From assembly GCA_040222185.1 (NCBI GenBank), contig JAVKDP010000039.1, positions 1 through 58,078 of the forward strand: DNA of 58,078 nt, read 5' to 3'. The DNA comes from JAVKDP01 sp040222185. GTDB lineage: Bacteria > Bacteroidota > Rhodothermia > Balneolales > Balneolaceae. Below, piece after piece: positions 1 through 9,282 of the stretch; position 1 is the stretch's first letter; every line of letters starts with the position of its first letter. The notes below the pieces were generated by a model. It made no database searches. It saw only the letters and a list, made by a program, of their open reading frames with translations, and was not told the origin of the DNA. A program made the position numbers and the translations under genes.

Positions 1-36
1 TCCCATGATCTTAGTGTATCCTAAAAATTCAATAAG

Positions 37-58
37 TATAGTTCTAGGGAAAACTATA
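37..58. other. Short inverted repeat at window start
   Basis: TATAGTT at 37-43 and AACTATA at 52-58 form a 7-bp perfect inverted repeat around an 8-base loop. It lies just downstream of the AraC gene on the minus strand and could be a weak terminator, but no T-run follows it. Confidence 0.25.
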
Positions 59-118
59 GTTGAGGACCTGAATAAGAAAGGTTAAAACAAAACTTAAAAC
101 TGTACAAATGGGAAAATA

Positions 119-1006
119 TTAAACTAGAAGCTTTTTGTGCGAATTCCGAAATGACTCTGGTGTGAGATAGGTATTTCGTTTAAAAAATTTAAAAAAGTTT
201 GTTGTTTCATTAAAGCCGGAGGAATATGCGATTTCCTTGACGCTGAGATCTGTATTAATTAGTAAACGCTTAATATTGAGTAGTGAGATATCATCAATAA
301 ACTTCTTTCCTGTTTTATTAGCTACCTGTCGGGTAATCGTATTGAGAGTTTTTGTAGTAATATTTAGCCTGCCTGCATAGTATTTTACAGATCTGAATTC
401 ATGACAATGTAGTTCTACAAGCCTTTGAAATTCCAGGAACTTTAGAGTGTATTTATGAGTAAGCGTTAACTGAGGAGAAGTGCGTCTTATTCTGTAGATT
501 TTTCGGATTAGAACCTGTAAAAGATTTCGAACTATTCCTGGTGTTTGATCATCAATAGAGTTTTTGAACTCGTTTTGAATTTGCATAACAAGTGTTAGTA
601 CTTGTTCCTGTTCATGCTTATCCAGTTTGGTATGTTGGCCGAAGAGTAATTCGTTAAATAATTCTGAAATAATATTAGCACCCGTTTTCTCTAAATAGCT
701 TAATACAAATTCTTCAGTAAACAGGAGCATGAAGCCATCTGCGGTGGCATTATGAAAATTATGGATTTGATTTTTTCTAATAGTAAGTACTGACCCTTTT
801 GCATACTCATACTCTTTGAAATCAATGGTATGTTTTCCAGACCCAGATGTAATAAAGATGAGTACATAGAAATGTACACGGTGTAAGCTCTTTGGGTCGT
901 GGTTTAAGTCTTCTCTTTTAATTATTTCCTCTAACGATACTATATCAAAATCGATAGTAGGCCTTTTACTTCTATCAAACCTGATATTAGAGTAGTTGTC
1001 TTTCAT
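119..1006 (-). CDS. AraC family transcriptional regulator with N-terminal cupin-like sensor domain
   Basis: A 295-residue protein with the classic AraC layout. Residues about 30-130 look like a cupin sensor (phrases such as VLIFITSGSGKHTID and a following IRKNQIHNFH). The C-terminal ~100 residues hold two helix-turn-helix units, the second being VKEIAYSSGFNETTNFFKFF followed by TPESFR. It should bind DNA as a ligand-responsive activator. The ligand cannot be told from sequence. It stands alone on the minus strand; its upstream region (1007-1289) is shared with the end of the SGNH lipoprotein gene, so there is no obvious target operon. Start ATG chosen; length is normal for the family. Confidence 0.9.
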   Translation of the reverse strand: MKDNYSNIRFDRSKRPTIDFDIVSLEEIIKREDLNHDPKSLHRVHFYVLIFITSGSGKHTIDFKEYEYAKGSVLTIRKNQIHNFHNATADGFMLLFTEEFVLSYLEKTGANIISELFNELLFGQHTKLDKHEQEQVLTLVMQIQNEFKNSIDDQTPGIVRNLLQVLIRKIYRIRRTSPQLTLTHKYTLKFLEFQRLVELHCHEFRSVKYYAGRLNITTKTLNTITRQVANKTGKKFIDDISLLNIKRLLINTDLSVKEIAYSSGFNETTNFFKFFKRNTYLTPESFRNSHKKLLV

Positions 1007-1210
1007 ACTGTTTTAGTGGATACGTGTCGTTCTGTAAAGATAAGATCTTTTTGCGTTCTCTTTTCTTTCCCATGTTTTAGAGCCTTTGATGTACAGTAGT
1101 TTTTAAAAGATACTTGAAGCGGCTAACTGTTTTATTAACAAATCAGTATTGATTTTTTAAAAATATATAATTATTAATTATATGCTTAAAAGAAATAAAA
1201 TTAAATAGAA

Positions 1211-1285
1211 ATGAATGAAATTAAGAAGAGATACATTGCAATAATCATTTCAGCTATAATTATAGCTATAACACTTTTGGTATAA
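1211..1285 (+). CDS. Possible 24-residue single-span membrane peptide
   Basis: ATG to TAA gives 24 residues: a charged start (MNEIKKRY) followed by about 16 uninterrupted hydrophobic residues. This is the shape of a one-helix microprotein with a cytosolic N-terminus. It ends five bases before the convergent SGNH gene. No clear ribosome binding site or terminator is visible, and AT-rich DNA makes chance Ile/Ala runs possible. No family is recognised. Confidence 0.25.
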   Translation: MNEIKKRYIAIIISAIIIAITLLV

Positions 1286-1289
1286 ACAG

Positions 1290-2060
1290 TTATTCCTCTA
1301 ATACACCCTGAAGAATATCGTAATAGCGATCAGCGATGAATTGAGCTCCTTTTTCATTGTAATGAACATCATCAGCTAAGTGCGAATCATCAAAACCGGT
1401 ATACATATTTACGGTAATAACTTTAGACGCAGCTGTTGTTTGTTGAGTAGCAATTTCTAAGACATCTTCCTGCATATTGTTGAATGCTACGACGAACTCA
1501 GTAGTCATAAAACTTGTCATTCCGGGTGCTAACTCCTCTATGACAATAGTAACATCCGGGTTCGCAGATTGAAGGATATCTATAATCTCATTAATATTGG
1601 ATATGATTACACTGTAGGAAGTAGATCCATTCAGTATATCATTCCCGCCAGGAGAACTGAATAATACAATATCAGGAGCTCCTGTTTCGCCTAACCATTC
1701 GTTAATGTTATCCAGGATTTCTCCAGAGGTCCAGCCACCTCTTCCTTCATGATCAGGATCAAAAGATAAATCAGAAACATCAGGATAAGAGGCTTCATCA
1801 GTTTGTGTTCCGATATAATCGAATTCCCAGCCTCCGTCAATCATTAATTTCCATAATTCATACCTGTAGCTTTCAAAATGAGGCCTGGCACCTTCAACCC
1901 TGGATGCTCCAAGAGGCATAATTTTGTTGAGGGAAGTACTCATTGGTTTAGAAGTAGTTCCGCTATCACAACTGGTCAGTCCGAGACCAGCTATCAACAG
2001 AATTGAAAAGATCTGTACAATTTTAGAACAATGTTTTTTATGAGAGAAGAATAGGTTCAT
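1290..2060 (-). CDS. SGNH/GDSL-family hydrolase, lipoprotein
   Basis: A 256-residue exported esterase or acylhydrolase candidate. The N-terminus carries a signal peptide ending in the lipobox LTSC (Cys about 30), so it should be lipid-anchored. The SGNH blocks are visible: block I is altered to LGASRVEG (Ser in place), the Gly/Asn block is GGND, and the Asp/His block is DDVHYNEKG near the C-terminus. The family hydrolyses ester or acetyl groups on lipids or polysaccharides; the substrate is unknown here. It has its own transcription unit between the AraC regulator and dapD. The lipobox fixes the ATG start. Confidence 0.88.
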   Translation of the reverse strand: MNLFFSHKKHCSKIVQIFSILLIAGLGLTSCDSGTTSKPMSTSLNKIMPLGASRVEGARPHFESYRYELWKLMIDGGWEFDYIGTQTDEASYPDVSDLSFDPDHEGRGGWTSGEILDNINEWLGETGAPDIVLFSSPGGNDILNGSTSYSVIISNINEIIDILQSANPDVTIVIEELAPGMTSFMTTEFVVAFNNMQEDVLEIATQQTTAASKVITVNMYTGFDDSHLADDVHYNEKGAQFIADRYYDILQGVLEE

Positions 2061-2304
2061 CTTGATGAATATGAATAGGTTTGTTACTACAACTAGTAAA
2101 TGTGAATAGTATTCTGTTGACTAAATAACTATACAAATTTTCATTTCATTCACCTATGGAATTCTTTAGTATTTTCAATAGACCGAAACTAAATTTTTGT
2201 AAGAAACATCTATTCATTATCAGGTTTAAATCCTCATCAAGTAGTATCTTCTCCATAAATGAGGATCAGATGTGCCTCATCAAAACTTTTGACAATTCAT
2301 ATCA

Positions 2305-3051
2305 ATGACACACGAAGAAATTTTAGATCAATTAGAAGACGGTGAAGTTCGTTCAGCAAACCCAACTGAAAATGGCTGGGAAGCAAATGTAGAAGTTAAA
2401 AAGGCAATTCTTGAAGCGTTTAAGAACGGAACTAACGCCTCTTATGAAGGAGTGTATGAAGGTTTTGTAGACAAGCACAATATGCCTCCGCAATTCTTTG
2501 AACCCGAAGATGGAGTACGTTTGGTTCCAGGAGGGTCTTCCGTAAGAAGAGGTGCTTATGTAGCTCCTGGTGTTATCATTATGCCACCTGCGTATATCAA
2601 TGTTGGAGCCTATGTAGATGAAGGATCGATGGTTGATAGTCATGCATTAGTTGGTTCTTGTGCACAGATCGGAAAAAATGTACATCTGTCAGCTGGAGTT
2701 CAGATTGGAGGTGTTCTGGAACCCGTTGGGATGAGTCCCGTGATTATTGAAGATGACTGCTTTATTGGAGCAGGGGCCGTAATTGTAGAAGGAATCCAGG
2801 TAAAGAGCAGAGCTGTTATTGCTCCTAGTGTTGTACTTTCAAAGTCCATTCCTGTGTATGATGCTGTAAATGAAGTGGTACGTGAAAGAGGATCAGAAAT
2901 ACCTGAGGGAGCAGTAGTTATTCCCGGCAGCCGGCCAATGAAAAGCGAATGGGCTCAGCAAGAAGGACTAAGTATGGCTTGTCCTATTATTGTGAAGTAC
3001 AGGGATGCTGATAGTGATGCGTCTCTTGAACTCGAAGATGCCTTGAGATAA
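2305..3051 (+). CDS. dapD: 2,3,4,5-tetrahydropyridine-2,6-dicarboxylate N-succinyltransferase (DapD)
   Basis: Transfers succinyl from succinyl-CoA to tetrahydrodipicolinate in the succinylase branch of lysine/diaminopimelate synthesis. The left-handed beta-helix hexapeptide region (residues about 80-200) is plain, with VLEPVGMSPVIIEDDCFIGA and the C-terminal region typical of DapD. At 248 residues it is roughly 25 shorter than common DapD proteins (about 270-275), the missing part being the N-terminal helices; an in-frame TGA lies five codons upstream, so no longer start is available. Single gene; the other lysine genes are not in the window. A hairpin follows the stop. Confidence 0.95.
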   Translation: MTHEEILDQLEDGEVRSANPTENGWEANVEVKKAILEAFKNGTNASYEGVYEGFVDKHNMPPQFFEPEDGVRLVPGGSSVRRGAYVAPGVIIMPPAYINVGAYVDEGSMVDSHALVGSCAQIGKNVHLSAGVQIGGVLEPVGMSPVIIEDDCFIGAGAVIVEGIQVKSRAVIAPSVVLSKSIPVYDAVNEVVRERGSEIPEGAVVIPGSRPMKSEWAQQEGLSMACPIIVKYRDADSDASLELEDALR

Positions 3052-3078
3052 CAAAGGAATTGCACGCATTGTATTCAT

Positions 3079-3112
3079 GATTTCTATAGCATAAAGGAAT
3101 ACTATAGAAATC
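3079..3112 (+). terminator. Hairpin after dapD
   Basis: GATTTCTATAG (3079-3089) and CTATAGAAATC (3102-3112) form a perfect 11-bp stem with a 12-base loop, 27 bases past the dapD stop. The tail GAATTTCT is only modestly T-rich, so the terminator reading is likely but not certain. Confidence 0.5.
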
Positions 3113-3144
3113 GAATTTCTCCTAAAGAGCCCTATATTGATGCT

Positions 3145-5001
3145 ATGCGAACAAAACTTCTTTTAGTTACTCCGCCTTTTACTCAGCTTAATACGGCATA
3201 TCCAGCGACTGCATACCTTAAAGGGTTCTTGGAAGAGCACGAGATTTCTGTTTCGCATTGTGATTTAAGCATTGAACTATTTACATCCGTTTTTACCAGC
3301 GAATTTTTGAGTGCAATTTTTCAGGAAGCTGAGGAGCTAGGGAATGATCATTATCCCAGCCTTAGAGAATTAAAAGAAATATACATCTCAAGGGTAGATG
3401 TGACAATTGGATTTCTTCAAAAGCATGATATCGAAACGGCTCATAGAATTTTGGAAGCCGATTTTTTGCCATCAGGACATCGCTTGTCGAACGTCAATAC
3501 TGAAATTAAATGGGAAGAAGGGGAGATTGGAGTTATTGATAAAGCAAAACACTATTCAACCCTATTCATAGAAGAAATAGGAGACTTTATTCAAGCGAAT
3601 GTGGATGAGTTTTTTGCATTCACCAAGTATGCCGAACAAATTGCCACGTCAGCAAGTAGTTTTGATCAAATTGATGAGTTCCTGAGTTACCAGCCCACAC
3701 TTATCGAAGACGAGATGATGAATATTCTGGAAGATCAGATTAGGATACACACTCCTAATTTAATTGGATTCACCATTCCATTCCCCGGAAATTTATTCGC
3801 CGCTTTACGCTGTGCCCAGTTTATTAAACAGTTTTATCCACACATACATGTAGCCTTTGGAGGAGGATATTGTAATACTGAATTACGTAGTCTTGAAGAT
3901 CCAAGAATTTTTGAAATTGTTGATTTTATTTCATTGGACGATGGGGAAGGGCCGTTGCTAAAAATGATTAATTATATAGAAGGGAATGTTAGTATAGATG
4001 AGCTTGAAAGAACCTTTGTTCTTGAGGATGATCAGGTTGTTTACAAGAACAACATTCCAAATACCATTTATCATCATGAAAGCTTACCTGCACCAAATTA
4101 TGTAGGGTTACCTTATGACAAATATGTCTCTTTTTTGGATGTAGTAAACCCAATGCACCGTATGTGGACGGATAAAAGATGGAATAAATTGACTATTTCG
4201 CATGGGTGTTATTGGAGACAATGTTCGTTTTGTGATGTGAGCCTGGACTACATTGGCAATTATCAAAACACAACTGTTGATAATTTGGTTGATAAGATTG
4301 AAAAAATAATTAAAGACACGGGAATTACTGGATTTCATTTTGTTGATGAAGCTGCTCCACCTAAAATGCTTAAGGCTCTATCAAAAAAACTAATAGAAAG
4401 AAACCTGGCCATTACCTGGTGGACAAATATTCGATTCGAGAAGACATTTAATTTCGAATTATGTGAATTAATGGCAAAATCTGGGTGTATAGCAGTAACC
4501 GGTGGATTGGAAGTAGCTTCAGACAGATTATTGGCTAAGATGAAAAAAGGAGTTGATATTGCACAAGTCACCAGGGTTACTCATAATTTTTCTCAGCATG
4601 GGATTTTGGTTCATGCTTACCTTATGTATGGATTCCCAACGGAAACACAACAAGAAACTATTGATTCATTGGAAGTGGTAAGGCAGTTATTCGAAAAAAA
4701 CTGCATTCAATCTGCGTTCTGGCACCAATTCACAACTACTATTCATAGCCCTATTGGCAAAAATCCTGATGAGTTTGGAATAATAATAACCGGTCCCGAA
4801 TTTCATGGATTTGCTCAGAATGATTTAAGGCACGAAGACCCTCAGGGAACAGATCATCCAAAATACACAAAGGGTTTAAATCAAGCATTGCATTCCTATT
4901 TAAATAATACAGGATTCAAAGAAGAATTGGATAATTGGTTTGATTTTCCGGTTACTCCAACCAGCCATCCAGAAGATCTAATTGAGAGCTTTCTAACTTA
5001 A
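3145..5001 (+). CDS. B12-binding-domain radical SAM protein with a CX4CX2C cluster motif
   Basis: A 618-residue COG1032-type protein. The first half holds a cobalamin-binding-like Rossmann region (about residues 200-300, with GFTIPFPGNLFAALR and HVAFGGGYC). The radical SAM core starts near residue 345, with the cluster cysteines at C355, C360 and C363 in GCYWRQCSFC. This spacing is CX4CX2C rather than the standard CX3CX2C. FHFVDEAAPP and GGLEVASDRLL fit the later barrel strands. Such proteins perform methylations or other radical chemistry on unknown substrates. It is a lone gene downstream of dapD with no adjacent maturase partner, so the substrate cannot be named. Confidence 0.88.
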   Translation: MRTKLLLVTPPFTQLNTAYPATAYLKGFLEEHEISVSHCDLSIELFTSVFTSEFLSAIFQEAEELGNDHYPSLRELKEIYISRVDVTIGFLQKHDIETAHRILEADFLPSGHRLSNVNTEIKWEEGEIGVIDKAKHYSTLFIEEIGDFIQANVDEFFAFTKYAEQIATSASSFDQIDEFLSYQPTLIEDEMMNILEDQIRIHTPNLIGFTIPFPGNLFAALRCAQFIKQFYPHIHVAFGGGYCNTELRSLEDPRIFEIVDFISLDDGEGPLLKMINYIEGNVSIDELERTFVLEDDQVVYKNNIPNTIYHHESLPAPNYVGLPYDKYVSFLDVVNPMHRMWTDKRWNKLTISHGCYWRQCSFCDVSLDYIGNYQNTTVDNLVDKIEKIIKDTGITGFHFVDEAAPPKMLKALSKKLIERNLAITWWTNIRFEKTFNFELCELMAKSGCIAVTGGLEVASDRLLAKMKKGVDIAQVTRVTHNFSQHGILVHAYLMYGFPTETQQETIDSLEVVRQLFEKNCIQSAFWHQFTTTIHSPIGKNPDEFGIIITGPEFHGFAQNDLRHEDPQGTDHPKYTKGLNQALHSYLNNTGFKEELDNWFDFPVTPTSHPEDLIESFLT

Positions 5002-5203
5002 ATTTGTACTAAATACCGTTTTGGTGAAAGTTTAGCCTGAATTTTATTGAGCTACTTTCTTATTCAATTACTGCGGAATACTTAGATACTGGTAGCACGC
5101 TTCCTAAGAATTTGAAGATGTGTTGAGGTAAACTTGTTGTTACTGTCTTATTGAATGAACGCCAATGGCTAGCTAAGGATGTCTTAATATTCCTAATATA
5201 TTG

Positions 5204-6241
5204 TCACGAACTTTTTTGCTTCTTCAATATTTTAGCAATTCTATTATTTATTATTTCTGACAAATTCCAATTGTATAGTTTGGGATCGGTTGTACTATAG
5301 AATGCAATAACAACAGCATCAATGTTTTCGTGGTATTTTGCAAAACTCTGATACCCAGGAACCCAACCTGAATGTTCATACTCGTAAACAGAAGAATATA
5401 TTTCTTGTTCCCCCGGTTCAAATATTGATCCTTCATTCAGTGCTCTTAGGAAAATACCGACGTCTTTTGCTGTGGAATGCATGCCATAATCGTTTGTTTT
5501 TAAATCATGAGGATAACCGACATGATAGCCACTCATTACATCCTCTATATTCACTTCGCTTAGAGAACTGAATGTATTCATAAGGTTTAACGGTGTCAGA
5601 ACTTCTTCCTGGATGAATTGAAAATTATTATAGCCCAATACATCATCCATTATCCTATTGAGCAACAGGTAATTCGTATTACAATATTCATAGTCTTCAC
5701 CGGGTTCAAAGTTGGCTGGCATGCCTTGAATCAATGCAAGACTTTCTTCATAGGTCTCTGTTGGAGCTGCCCAAAAATCTGGAGCGTCTGTAAAATTGGG
5801 AATGCCACTTCTATGTTGGATCATCAATCTCAGGGTAATTTTCTCAGCGTTCTCAATTCTTCCTACAAGCTCTGGTAAATAATCAGCAATGGTTTTATCC
5901 AAAGAAAGCCGGCCATCGTTTACCAGTTTAGTGACAGCCACCGCATCATATAGCTTACTGATGCTGGCAATTTTAAATAGCGCCTGGGGTTTTGCTGGAA
6001 TCCTGGATTCCCGATTGTGCCAGCCGGAAGCAAAAAATTGGGGCGGTTTACCAGCTTGATCTACATATACAATCATTCCATCAAATCCATGTCTAACGGA
6101 CTCATCTACCTGTTCCTGAACTGTATCTGGTAGTGGGAGTATCCAGGCTTTGACTAAAAGCCATGGGACAAAAAATAATGATATTACCGTACCCAATAAT
6201 AATGCTACTCTTATTATTAATTTGGTTTGTTTTTTTGTCAT
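5204..6241 (-). CDS. Serine hydrolase of the beta-lactamase class C / PBP4* family
   Basis: A 345-residue membrane-anchored protein with one N-terminal transmembrane helix (residues 9-33) and a periplasmic catalytic domain. All three active-site motifs are visible: SISK (S93, K96), YCN (Y186-N188) and HSG (H290-G292). Family members are carboxypeptidases, esterases or peptidases. The KTG-equivalent being HSG is common in esterase-like members. It is the last gene of a minus-strand run (esterase-like protein, NTF2-like protein, this gene; 48- and 11-base gaps), which suggests co-transcription. Substrate unknown. Confidence 0.9.
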   Translation of the reverse strand: MTKKQTKLIIRVALLLGTVISLFFVPWLLVKAWILPLPDTVQEQVDESVRHGFDGMIVYVDQAGKPPQFFASGWHNRESRIPAKPQALFKIASISKLYDAVAVTKLVNDGRLSLDKTIADYLPELVGRIENAEKITLRLMIQHRSGIPNFTDAPDFWAAPTETYEESLALIQGMPANFEPGEDYEYCNTNYLLLNRIMDDVLGYNNFQFIQEEVLTPLNLMNTFSSLSEVNIEDVMSGYHVGYPHDLKTNDYGMHSTAKDVGIFLRALNEGSIFEPGEQEIYSSVYEYEHSGWVPGYQSFAKYHENIDAVVIAFYSTTDPKLYNWNLSEIINNRIAKILKKQKSS

Positions 6242-6252
6242 AATATTTTAGC

Positions 6253-6612
6253 CTATGAACCTTTTAGCTCTCTTTCTGTTCTGATTTCCCCAATGTGATA
6301 ATACGCGATAATTTTGGTAATCAGGGTTTCATTGAAATAGTACCATTCACTTATATCCAAAGAAAAGTTTTTTCCTTGTCGAGCGGTATAACGGACACAA
6401 GCTTTTTCGGATTCGTAAATGATGTCATGAATTTCAAAGGAGTACCCTAAGAACTTGTCCTTATTGTTTTCAACAAGATCGATGTATGATTTCTTACTTT
6501 CGATAGTGCCAAAGGGACTGGTATGTGTGAAGTCATTCGATATTGGGAGATTAAGAAAGTCTCCGTTTTCCCATACCTCAAACCATTTTTTTACTAAATA
6601 TTTTGAGTTCAT
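6253..6612 (-). CDS. NTF2-like / SnoaL-like domain protein
   Basis: A 119-residue soluble protein with the pattern of the small alpha+beta NTF2-like barrel: a helical start (KYLVKKWFEVWENGDF), a central FTHTSPFGTIESKKSYIDLV stretch and alternating beta strands at the end. Members are small-molecule isomerases, cyclases or binding proteins. No catalytic residue can be assigned. It sits 11 bases upstream of the serine hydrolase and 48 bases downstream of the esterase-like gene. Confidence 0.7.
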   Translation of the reverse strand: MNSKYLVKKWFEVWENGDFLNLPISNDFTHTSPFGTIESKKSYIDLVENNKDKFLGYSFEIHDIIYESEKACVRYTARQGKNFSLDISEWYYFNETLITKIIAYYHIGEIRTERELKGS

Positions 6613-6660
6613 TTTACATGAATATAACTTTCCCGGGATTCACTTCTCGGAAGTTTTATC

Positions 6661-7857
6661 TTAGTTCGAATTTCTTTGCGAAACTTCTTCTGCTTTATTA
6701 TAAAACATGTCTGCTTTTTTTACTTGTCCTAGTTTGCTGTGAGTATCTCCTAACCCGATTAGAGGTCTTTCAGAATTTGGATGGCTTTCTGCAATAAGTT
6801 TGAACAACTCAATTGCTATATCATACTGTTCATTTTCTAAATAGAATTGAGCGATCAGGCTGGATCGGGTTACCCTTAACCTGTTTATATATCCGGTTTT
6901 TTCAAATTCATTGACCAGATAGTTAAACTGTTCAAAATCTTCTGCTCGAATAGCGTTTCGTGTTAAACTAAACATAGTCCAATCAGATAATTCTTCAGGG
7001 AATCCATATTTCAACGCACGTTTTTGGTAGTAATCATAAACATGATCCAATCCTCCTGCTTCCGAAAATGCATCAAGATTATTGAACTGTAATTCAGGAT
7101 AATAACTGAAATGTTTCTTCAGACCATGATATAGAGTTGTGAAAGGGGTAGATCTGTGCTCCTCACCTTCTAATTCTTTGAATTCCCAACTCATTGTTTT
7201 AGGAGCTTCATCTGTAAGAAGTGAACTCAATTCGGTAGTTCCTTCAGTAACTACCCCTTCATTTGTTCCTGAAGTAAAAAATAATAGCTTGTTGAACTCA
7301 GTGTTTTCATGAAGTAGTTTACTCAGGGATGTATTTTTTTCTGCTAGAGGAAAAGGACTAGCTGCTATGTAAGTATCAAACAGATCGGGTTCAGTAATCA
7401 TCGTCTCGACAACAAAGCCCCCGCCATATGCCCAACCAAATATTATTCGCTCATTTGAGGTTCTATATTGAGTGTCTACAAATGTGGTAACTTCATCTTT
7501 CAAATACTTCCGAAGGCTTTGAGATTCAACACTGTAGAGTCTGTTTCGATCAGTTGGATTACCCGAAATACCAACTACTATGAACTCCGGTGTCTCTCTA
7601 AATCCAACTAAAGATTTATGAAGGCTTACTCCATGTAAAAAGTAACGTTGACCATCCAATATGTAGAGAACAGGATATTCTTTATCAGAATCATCATACT
7701 CGTCAGGTAAGAAGATTTGAATCTTTCTTTCATCATTTAACACTTCGGATTGAATGGAGATAGAACTTCCGACAATATTATCTTCAATTCTATGCTGAGC
7801 ATACAAACTAAAAGAAAGTGAGCAAATGAAGGTAACAAGTATAATTTGTGTTTTCAT
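6661..7857 (-). CDS. Secreted esterase-D/enterochelin-esterase-like protein lacking the nucleophile Ser, with C-terminal TPR-like helices
   Basis: A 398-residue protein with a Sec signal peptide (residues 1-20, cut at YAQ). Residues 45-250 follow the esterase D/Fes fold (IQIFLPDEYD, YPVLYILDGQRYFLHG, FIVVGI). The nucleophile elbow, normally GxSxGG, reads GWAYGG, with Ala at 143 where Ser is expected; the DNA codon is GCA. An acidic candidate (E200) and the catalytic-type His (H234 in EGEEHRSTP) remain. Residues about 300-395 look like TPR helices (IGLGDTHSKLGQ). It is probably a pseudoenzyme or scaffold rather than an active esterase. First gene of the operon ending with the serine hydrolase. 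Confidence 0.85.
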   Translation of the reverse strand: MKTQIILVTFICSLSFSLYAQHRIEDNIVGSSISIQSEVLNDERKIQIFLPDEYDDSDKEYPVLYILDGQRYFLHGVSLHKSLVGFRETPEFIVVGISGNPTDRNRLYSVESQSLRKYLKDEVTTFVDTQYRTSNERIIFGWAYGGGFVVETMITEPDLFDTYIAASPFPLAEKNTSLSKLLHENTEFNKLLFFTSGTNEGVVTEGTTELSSLLTDEAPKTMSWEFKELEGEEHRSTPFTTLYHGLKKHFSYYPELQFNNLDAFSEAGGLDHVYDYYQKRALKYGFPEELSDWTMFSLTRNAIRAEDFEQFNYLVNEFEKTGYINRLRVTRSSLIAQFYLENEQYDIAIELFKLIAESHPNSERPLIGLGDTHSKLGQVKKADMFYNKAEEVSQRNSN

Positions 7858-7926
7858 ATGACGGTTTTGATAAGCATTATCTTTTTGAAGAAAACGCTTT
7901 GCTTGGAATATAAATCAGTACAACAC

Positions 7927-9192
7927 TCATTTTCCAATAAACTCTTTTTGCATAATTTTGGCTATGAATGGATATATAAATAGCGAAGCGGCTATTATTA
8001 CAATAGATGCTGTTTCAACTATTGGAATGGGAATGGTTAAGTATATTAGCGTAATGCAAATGCACCCAATGATAAATAGTATCAAAACCCAATGAGTTTC
8101 TTTGTCTTGAAAAAAAACTATATCTGAGGGTAGTCCACTTATAAATATTAAATATAAGCCCAGGATAGTCATATAATTGTCTCCCATAATTGACCATTCT
8201 GAATAAAATATTAGTAACAATATTCCCGTAGAAAAAAAGGCAATTGTACTTAAGGTTGTATAAATATCTTTGATAGTAATTAAATATCTACCAAGTGGGT
8301 CAAAGTACAAAACAGAGCTGAGTATTTGTGGTACTGCTTTAAAGGGTATAAACAGTAATGCATAAACTCCTAACATTAATACTACTATTAGTGTCAAAAA
8401 CTCAGTATTGCCAGTGTTCATATATAGCAGCAACCCGATTATTAGAATCAATCTATAACCGATACCTACCCCCAAACGAAATATTCTACTATAGTCTGCC
8501 GTATGCTGGGTTAGTTTAAAGAATAAGTTTGCTAGTACATTATTATAAATGATTACTTGTTTTAAGCATTCCTTAATCCACTCGTTTTCAGGATCGCCAG
8601 AAAGAGTCTTCTCAAGAATCTCTCTAGACTCTTGAAATTGATTTTTATAGAATTTGATTAGACCAAGAATACACAATGAAAAACTGTTTAGAGGATCTAA
8701 AGACAATACCTGAGAAATTATTCGATTAGCATCATTATACTTTCCCTTAACTATTAAATCTAAAGCTATAATATTTTTAGAAAGAACACCATTCGGTTCC
8801 TTTAATAAAGCTAGTTCTGAGTTCTCAACGGCTTTTTTTATGTTTCCCTTTAAAAGACAGATTCTTGCTTTTAGTAGAAAGGCATCTTCTTGATTTGGAT
8901 CAATACTTAGTGAATGATCCAAAATTTCATAACCGTGTTTAAATTTGTTTTCATAAATCTCAATTTCTGCATATTGATTTAAAATAAGGATTGAGTTTGG
9001 TTCTAAACTAATAGCTTTTTTAATATAGAATCTGGCCTTTGAATAAAAAGCGAGCTTCGAGTAGCAAAAACTGATTAAGTAAAACAGATAGGCGTCACTG
9101 GGGCTTAATGAAATACTTTCTTTTAATTCTTGAATTGCAAATCGATACTTCTTGGTCTCAATTAAAAACAATATATGATCATAGCTATTCAT
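7927..9192 (-). CDS. TPR-repeat protein with six C-terminal transmembrane helices
   Basis: A 421-residue protein. Residues about 1-210 are five or six tetratricopeptide repeats (for instance ILNQYAEIEIYENKFKHGYE and AFLLKARICLLKGNIKKAVE). From about residue 240 to the end there are about six hydrophobic spans with short loops. No signal peptide precedes the TPRs, so they are probably cytosolic, anchored by the membrane domain. It has no recognised function; it may tether a protein complex at the inner membrane. Codon use is more AT-rich than in neighbouring housekeeping genes. Confidence 0.75.
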   Translation of the reverse strand: MNSYDHILFLIETKKYRFAIQELKESISLSPSDAYLFYLISFCYSKLAFYSKARFYIKKAISLEPNSILILNQYAEIEIYENKFKHGYEILDHSLSIDPNQEDAFLLKARICLLKGNIKKAVENSELALLKEPNGVLSKNIIALDLIVKGKYNDANRIISQVLSLDPLNSFSLCILGLIKFYKNQFQESREILEKTLSGDPENEWIKECLKQVIIYNNVLANLFFKLTQHTADYSRIFRLGVGIGYRLILIIGLLLYMNTGNTEFLTLIVVLMLGVYALLFIPFKAVPQILSSVLYFDPLGRYLITIKDIYTTLSTIAFFSTGILLLIFYSEWSIMGDNYMTILGLYLIFISGLPSDIVFFQDKETHWVLILFIIGCICITLIYLTIPIPIVETASIVIIAASLFIYPFIAKIMQKEFIGK

Positions 9193-9282
9193 TTATGATA
9201 AGTTGTCCGAGATTCATTGCATTAATAAAATCTTTGAAGGCAATGAGGGTGATCTTTGTTTTCATGTATTAGTTTAAAAGTT

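Noticed and set aside
2305..3051. dapD as a truncated pseudogene
   Set aside because: Only N-terminal helices are shorter; the beta-helix core and C-terminus are complete and the start has a clear ATG with a stop codon just upstream.
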